Source of the DNA: Pseudomonas cavernicola
GTDB taxonomy: Bacteria > Pseudomonadota > Gammaproteobacteria > Pseudomonadales > Pseudomonadaceae
Assembly: GCF_003596405.1 (NCBI RefSeq)
Contig: NZ_QYUR01000002.1
Location: 2,434,501 to 2,498,500, forward strand
Reading direction: 5' to 3'
Length of the DNA: 64,000 nt
Positions 60,921 through 64,000 of the stretch are shown piece after piece. Each line of letters begins with the position of its first letter. The first letter of the stretch is position 1. A program made the position numbers and the translations under genes. The notes beneath the pieces were generated by a model. The model saw only the letters and a program-made list of their open reading frames with translations. It did no database searches and had not been told where the DNA came from.

Positions 60921-61550
60921 TCAGCGCGCCTTTATCGCCCGCTGATTGGACAAGTAGACGTTGTCCGCCTGCGGCACCTCGCCGCTTTCCAGGGCATTCA
61001 GCCATTCATCGGTGCTGAGCACGGCGGCGAAGCCGGTGTGCATGACGATGGTAAAGACCCGGTGAATTTCCTCGGCGGTCGCCGTACCCAGGTTGTTGGT
61101 GTAGGGCAACGAGCCGGCGGCGTCATGCAGCAGTTCGACCTTCCAGCCTTCATGGTGGGCCTGGCGCACGGTGGCGTCGTCGCAGTTTTGGGTCATGTAG
61201 CCGACCACGCTGAGGGTGTCGATTTCCCGCTCGCGCAGCCATTGGCCGAGGTCAGTGCCGGTCAGGGCGCTGGCGACGCTCTTCTCGACAAAATGGTCGT
61301 ACGGCCGCTCGGCGACCAGCGGATGCACCTTGGCGAACTCGCTACCACGGGCGAACAGCGGCGAAGTGGCTGGCTCCAGGTGCTGCACCACCACGACAGG
61401 AATCCCGACGGCGTGGGCGGCGTCCATGGCCTTGGCGATGTTGGCCAGGGATTGGTTCACCTCGGGGTATTCGATGCGCAGGTTGCCGGTGACGTATTCG
61501 TTCTGCACGTCGATGACGATCAGGGCGCGCTTGGGTTGTTGCTGCCTCAT
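60921..61550 (-). CDS. Isochorismatase-family cysteine hydrolase
   Basis: 209 residues. The catalytic triad of the family is visible: Asp14 (LIVIDVQNEY), Lys90 (HFVEKSVASALTGT) and Cys123 (VGYMTQNCDDATVRQAHHEGW). Members hydrolyse amides or enol ethers (nicotinamide, ureidoacrylate, isochorismate); the substrate is not clear. Divergent from a broken GlxA-type regulator, which may once have controlled it. The 190 bases between its stop and the Anr box show nothing recognised. Confidence 0.88.
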   Translation of the reverse strand: MRQQQPKRALIVIDVQNEYVTGNLRIEYPEVNQSLANIAKAMDAAHAVGIPVVVVQHLEPATSPLFARGSEFAKVHPLVAERPYDHFVEKSVASALTGTDLGQWLREREIDTLSVVGYMTQNCDDATVRQAHHEGWKVELLHDAAGSLPYTNNLGTATAEEIHRVFTIVMHTGFAAVLSTDEWLNALESGEVPQADNVYLSNQRAIKAR

Positions 61551-61675
61551 GGCGGTATTCCTTATGGGTTGGATTTGCGTTGGAGCGATTCTTCACCTGT
61601 CGGCGTACCCGTCGTGAGTGGCCCGAAAGTCAAACTACGCTAAGATCGGGCCAAACCCATGTATGAGACGAAACC

Positions 61676-62627
61676 GTGCAGCCCCACCGCATCGCCGTGA
61701 TCGCCTATGACCGCATCAGCCCTTTTCACCTCTCCGTGCCGTGCCTGGTATTCGGCGAGTCCAGGCCGGGCGAGCCGGCGTACGAACTGGTGGTGTGCGC
61801 CACCGATCCCGGCCGGCTGACCACCACCGCCGGTTTCGAGCTGATCGTCAGCCATGGCCTGGAGGCCATCGAAAGTGCGCAAACGGTCATAGTGCCGGCC
61901 TGGTCCAACCCGCACGAACAGCCGCCTAGAGCGCTGCTGGATGCGCTGATCGCCGCCCATGCGCGCGGCGCGCATGTAGTGGGTCTTTGCCTGGGAGCCT
62001 TCGTGCTCGCCGAGGCAGGCCTGCTCGACGGTCGCCAAGCCACCACCCACTGGGCCTGGGCCGAAGTATTCGCCGAACGCTACCCCGCAGTGCAGGTGGA
62101 TGCCGATGTGCTCTACGTGGACGACGGCTGCCTTCTCACCTCGGCCGGCACCGCCGCCGCCATCGACTGCTGCCTGCACCTGCTGCGCCAGCACAGCGGC
62201 GCCGAGATGGCGAACAAGGTGGCGCGACGCCTGGTGGTGCCGCCCCATCGCCAGGGTGGGCAAGCGCAGTTCATCGAACAACCGCTGCCGGCCACGGCGC
62301 GCGACGACCGTCTCTCCGACCTAACTCGACTGGGTACGCGCCAACCTGGACAAGCCGCATAGCCTGGACAGCCTGGCGGAAAAATCGCTGATGAGCCGAA
62401 GAACCTTCACCCGTCACTTCCGCCAACTCACCGGCACCACAGTGGGCGACTGGCTACTGGCCGAGCGCCTGGCCCTGAGTCAGCGCCTGCTGGAGCGCAC
62501 CGACCAGCCCATCGACGCCATCGCCGGGCTGGCCGGGTTCGGCTCGCCGGTATCGCTGCGGCACCATTTCGCCAAGGCGCTGGGTGTATCGCCAAGCGCC
62601 TACCGGCAGACTTTTCAGAGCGCCTGA
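61676..62627 (+). pseudogene. GlxA-type (DJ-1/PfpI + AraC) regulator, frameshifted
   Basis: The first frame (61676-62362) encodes a DJ-1/PfpI domain (GLCLGAFVLAEAGLLDGRQATTHWAWAEVFAERYP, LLTSAGTAAAIDCCLHLL). It then ends in unrelated residues. The second frame resumes LDWVRANLDKPHSLDSLAEKSLMSRRTFTRHFRQLTGTTVGDWL and completes the AraC HTH pair to 62627. One extra A in CTAACTC (62323-62324) explains the shift; without it the protein is continuous at about 316 residues. Recent inactivation or a sequencing error. Confidence 0.85.
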
Positions 62628-62705
62628 TCAGCGTCCTGCAGAAGCTCGATCCAGGCGCGCAGGTTGGCACCGAGCATGCCCGCCTGCGTCTGCTCGGCGG
62701 GCTGT

Positions 62706-62984
62706 AGGCCTGCGTGCTGCTCTACGGTGGGCCGCTCCTCGCCGGCATGCAGCTGGTGATGCAATACGCCCGTGAGCTGGCCCCGCAATCGCCCCCGGCA
62801 GAACGCCGGCCTGCTGACCACCGGCTTCGCCATCGGGCAATTGCTCGGCCCCCTGCTGGCGGCGCTTCGCAGTCACTTCAGCAGCGGCTTGCAGCCGGCT
62901 CTGCTGCTTGCCGGGTTGGGTCTGTTGGTTGCCGGCGGTTTGCTGGTGCCGCAACTGAGCCACCAGCGGGCCTGCCTGGCGTGA
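62706..62984 (+). pseudogene. 3' remnant of a YbfB/YjiJ-type MFS transporter
   Basis: One frame gives CVLLYGGPLLAGMQLVMQYARELAP, then after a frameshift near 62800-62815 another gives NAGLLTTGFAIGQLLGPLLAALRSHFSSGLQPALLLAGLGLLVAGGLLVP. Together they match the last helices of YbfB-type permeases. No 5' part is present. The 78 bases before it read on the minus strand as GMLGANLRAWIELLQDADQAL, perhaps the end of a lost regulator, which I cannot name. Confidence 0.6.
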
Positions 62985-62988
62985 GCGC

Positions 62989-63903
62989 TTATGACCCTCG
63001 GCGGAACCCGCGCCAGCCGCTGGCCAGGAGGATGCCGAGCAGCACCAGCACTGCGCCGATCAAGAAGCTTATGGTCAGCGGCTCGCCAAGCAGCAGCGCG
63101 CCGAAGGTGACGCCAAACAATGGCGTCATGAACGAGAACACCGCGAGGTTCGAGGCGAGGTAGCGGCGCAACAACCAGAACCAGGCGAAATAGCTGATAA
63201 AGGACACCAGCACGCCCTGAAACAACAGACTGCCGATGCTGATCGGGGTCAATTCGACCTTGCCGATCTGCCCGGTGGCCGCAGCAATTGCCAGCAGTAC
63301 GACGAATCCCACGAACAGTTGGTAGAACAAGGTCAGGGTCGGCGGCGCTTCCGACAACTTCGATGCCCGCACCACCACCGTGGTGGCGCCCCAAGCCATA
63401 CCGCCGAGGACACCCAGCGCATCGCCGATGAGTATCTGTGTGTCGATTTCCGACATCAGCATGCCCGCACCGAAGGCCACGGCGATACCGATGAAGCACA
63501 CACCGATTCCCAGCCATTGCTGCGCGCACAAACGCTCGCTCGGCAACAGAAAGTGCAGACCCAGCGCGGAGAAGATCGGCGCGGTATAGAGGAACACCGC
63601 CATGTGCGAGGCCGTGGTGTATTGCAGGCCCACGGCGATCAGCAGGAACTCCAGGGCAAACAAGCCGCCGGCGAGCAAACCGGCGCCCAGGGTGTCCCTC
63701 CTCATCCTCGCCCAGCCACCGCGCCAGCACATCAGCAGGCCCACCAGCAGCGCGGCGATACCGGAACGTCCGGCGGCCTGCATGATCGGCACGATATCCG
63801 CTGCGGCCAATTTGATCGCCACCTGCTGCATGCCCCAGATCACGCAGAGAACCGTCATCAGCTGAAAGGCGAAGACATCGGCTCCGCGCCGCTGGGCGCT
63901 CAT
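62989..63903 (-). CDS. DMT-superfamily (EamA) transporter
   Basis: 304 residues with ten helices in two EamA repeats: LMTVLCVIWGMQQVAIKLAA, ASHMAVFLYTAPIFSALGLHFLLPSERL in repeat one, and YLASNLAVFSFMTPLFGVTFGALLLGEPLTISFLIGAVLVLLGILLASG in repeat two. An exporter of unknown metabolite. ATG at 63903; a TTG at 63915 is possible. The last 97 bases of the window show no feature. Confidence 0.88.
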   Translation of the reverse strand: MSAQRRGADVFAFQLMTVLCVIWGMQQVAIKLAAADIVPIMQAAGRSGIAALLVGLLMCWRGGWARMRRDTLGAGLLAGGLFALEFLLIAVGLQYTTASHMAVFLYTAPIFSALGLHFLLPSERLCAQQWLGIGVCFIGIAVAFGAGMLMSEIDTQILIGDALGVLGGMAWGATTVVVRASKLSEAPPTLTLFYQLFVGFVVLLAIAAATGQIGKVELTPISIGSLLFQGVLVSFISYFAWFWLLRRYLASNLAVFSFMTPLFGVTFGALLLGEPLTISFLIGAVLVLLGILLASGWRGFRRGS

Positions 63904-64000
63904 GGCTGGCTGCAACCATCAGCTAAGTGCAGGGATACAGCGCAGACAGACCGCTTCATTGCAGGGACTCGGCAGGCTAGTGAAAAGGCTATGTCTGAGT

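Noticed and set aside
60724-61005. 94-codon minus-strand frame ending GFLVADDGKEIPMI
   Set aside because: Overlaps the 3' end of the isochorismatase-like gene and the Anr box, with no SD and no known family. The tail looks protein-like but I cannot support it.
62873-63919. 348-codon minus-strand frame overlapping the DMT transporter
   Set aside because: Arg/Ala/Gly-rich shadow frame; the other frame (62989-63903) shows a complete ten-helix EamA protein.

Overview
The window is a high-GC gammaproteobacterial chromosome segment that reads as Pseudomonas throughout. Family membership, gene order and REP-type intergenic repeats all fit. From memory of the P. aeruginosa PAO1 map, several blocks are collinear with it: yciI/cpxR/cpxP/cpxA/trkH/cyaB/csaA (PA3202-PA3221), lapD/lapG (PA1433-PA1434), and gbuR/gbuA through the PA1414-type small gene (PA1422-PA1414). 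I see no tRNA or rRNA genes, no CRISPR array, no prophage and no complete insertion sequence.

Region by region. 1-6.9 kb: the end of a GGDEF protein, then a mostly leftward housekeeping block (rluB, scpB, scpA, an orphan PA2779-family membrane protein, trpS, yciO, rnm). 7.1-16 kb: yciB, yciI, a small coiled-coil membrane protein, the CpxR/CpxP/CpxA envelope-stress system with a CpxR-type box, a nitroreductase, two tandem trkH paralogues and an AraC regulator. 16.6-29 kb: an Mpo1-like protein next to a PhnZ-like HD protein, cyaB, a glycosyltransferase/LpxH-like pair, AraC, csaA, a DMT exporter, a SelW-like/MarR pair, DUF2804, a diguanylate cyclase and recQ. 29-47 kb: a complete cyclic-di-GMP-controlled adhesion system. 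It has LapG protease, LapD receptor, a compact 2404-residue LapA-type adhesin with a TAAG LapG site, and the LapE-LapB-LapC type I exporter. LapD sequesters LapG when c-di-GMP is high; when it is low, LapG should clip the adhesin and release the cell. Two diguanylate cyclases lie in the same window.

47-60 kb: tapT, a chemoreceptor, and a guanidino-compound catabolic cluster. This holds gbuR, gbuA, an NTF2-like protein, an NCS1 permease, an amino-acid-type ABC importer, a class II aldolase, a sodium:solute symporter and an AruI-like ThDP decarboxylase. AruI followed by an aldehyde dehydrogenase and GbuA would take 2-ketoarginine to 4-aminobutyrate; the transaminase and dehydrogenase are not in the window. 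60-64 kb is partly decayed: an MBL-fold remnant, a frameshifted GlxA-type regulator and an MFS transporter remnant, beside intact isochorismatase-like and DMT genes. Within it lies a 38-codon PA1414-type gene whose leader carries a well-placed Anr box and a 5' hairpin, a candidate SicX-type oxygen-responsive small RNA.

Intergenic DNA carries several repeat families: REP elements, MITE-like elements with terminal inverted repeats at 22.4, 29.1 and 30.0 kb, and a TAGGCTGGGTAGA-type palindromic family.
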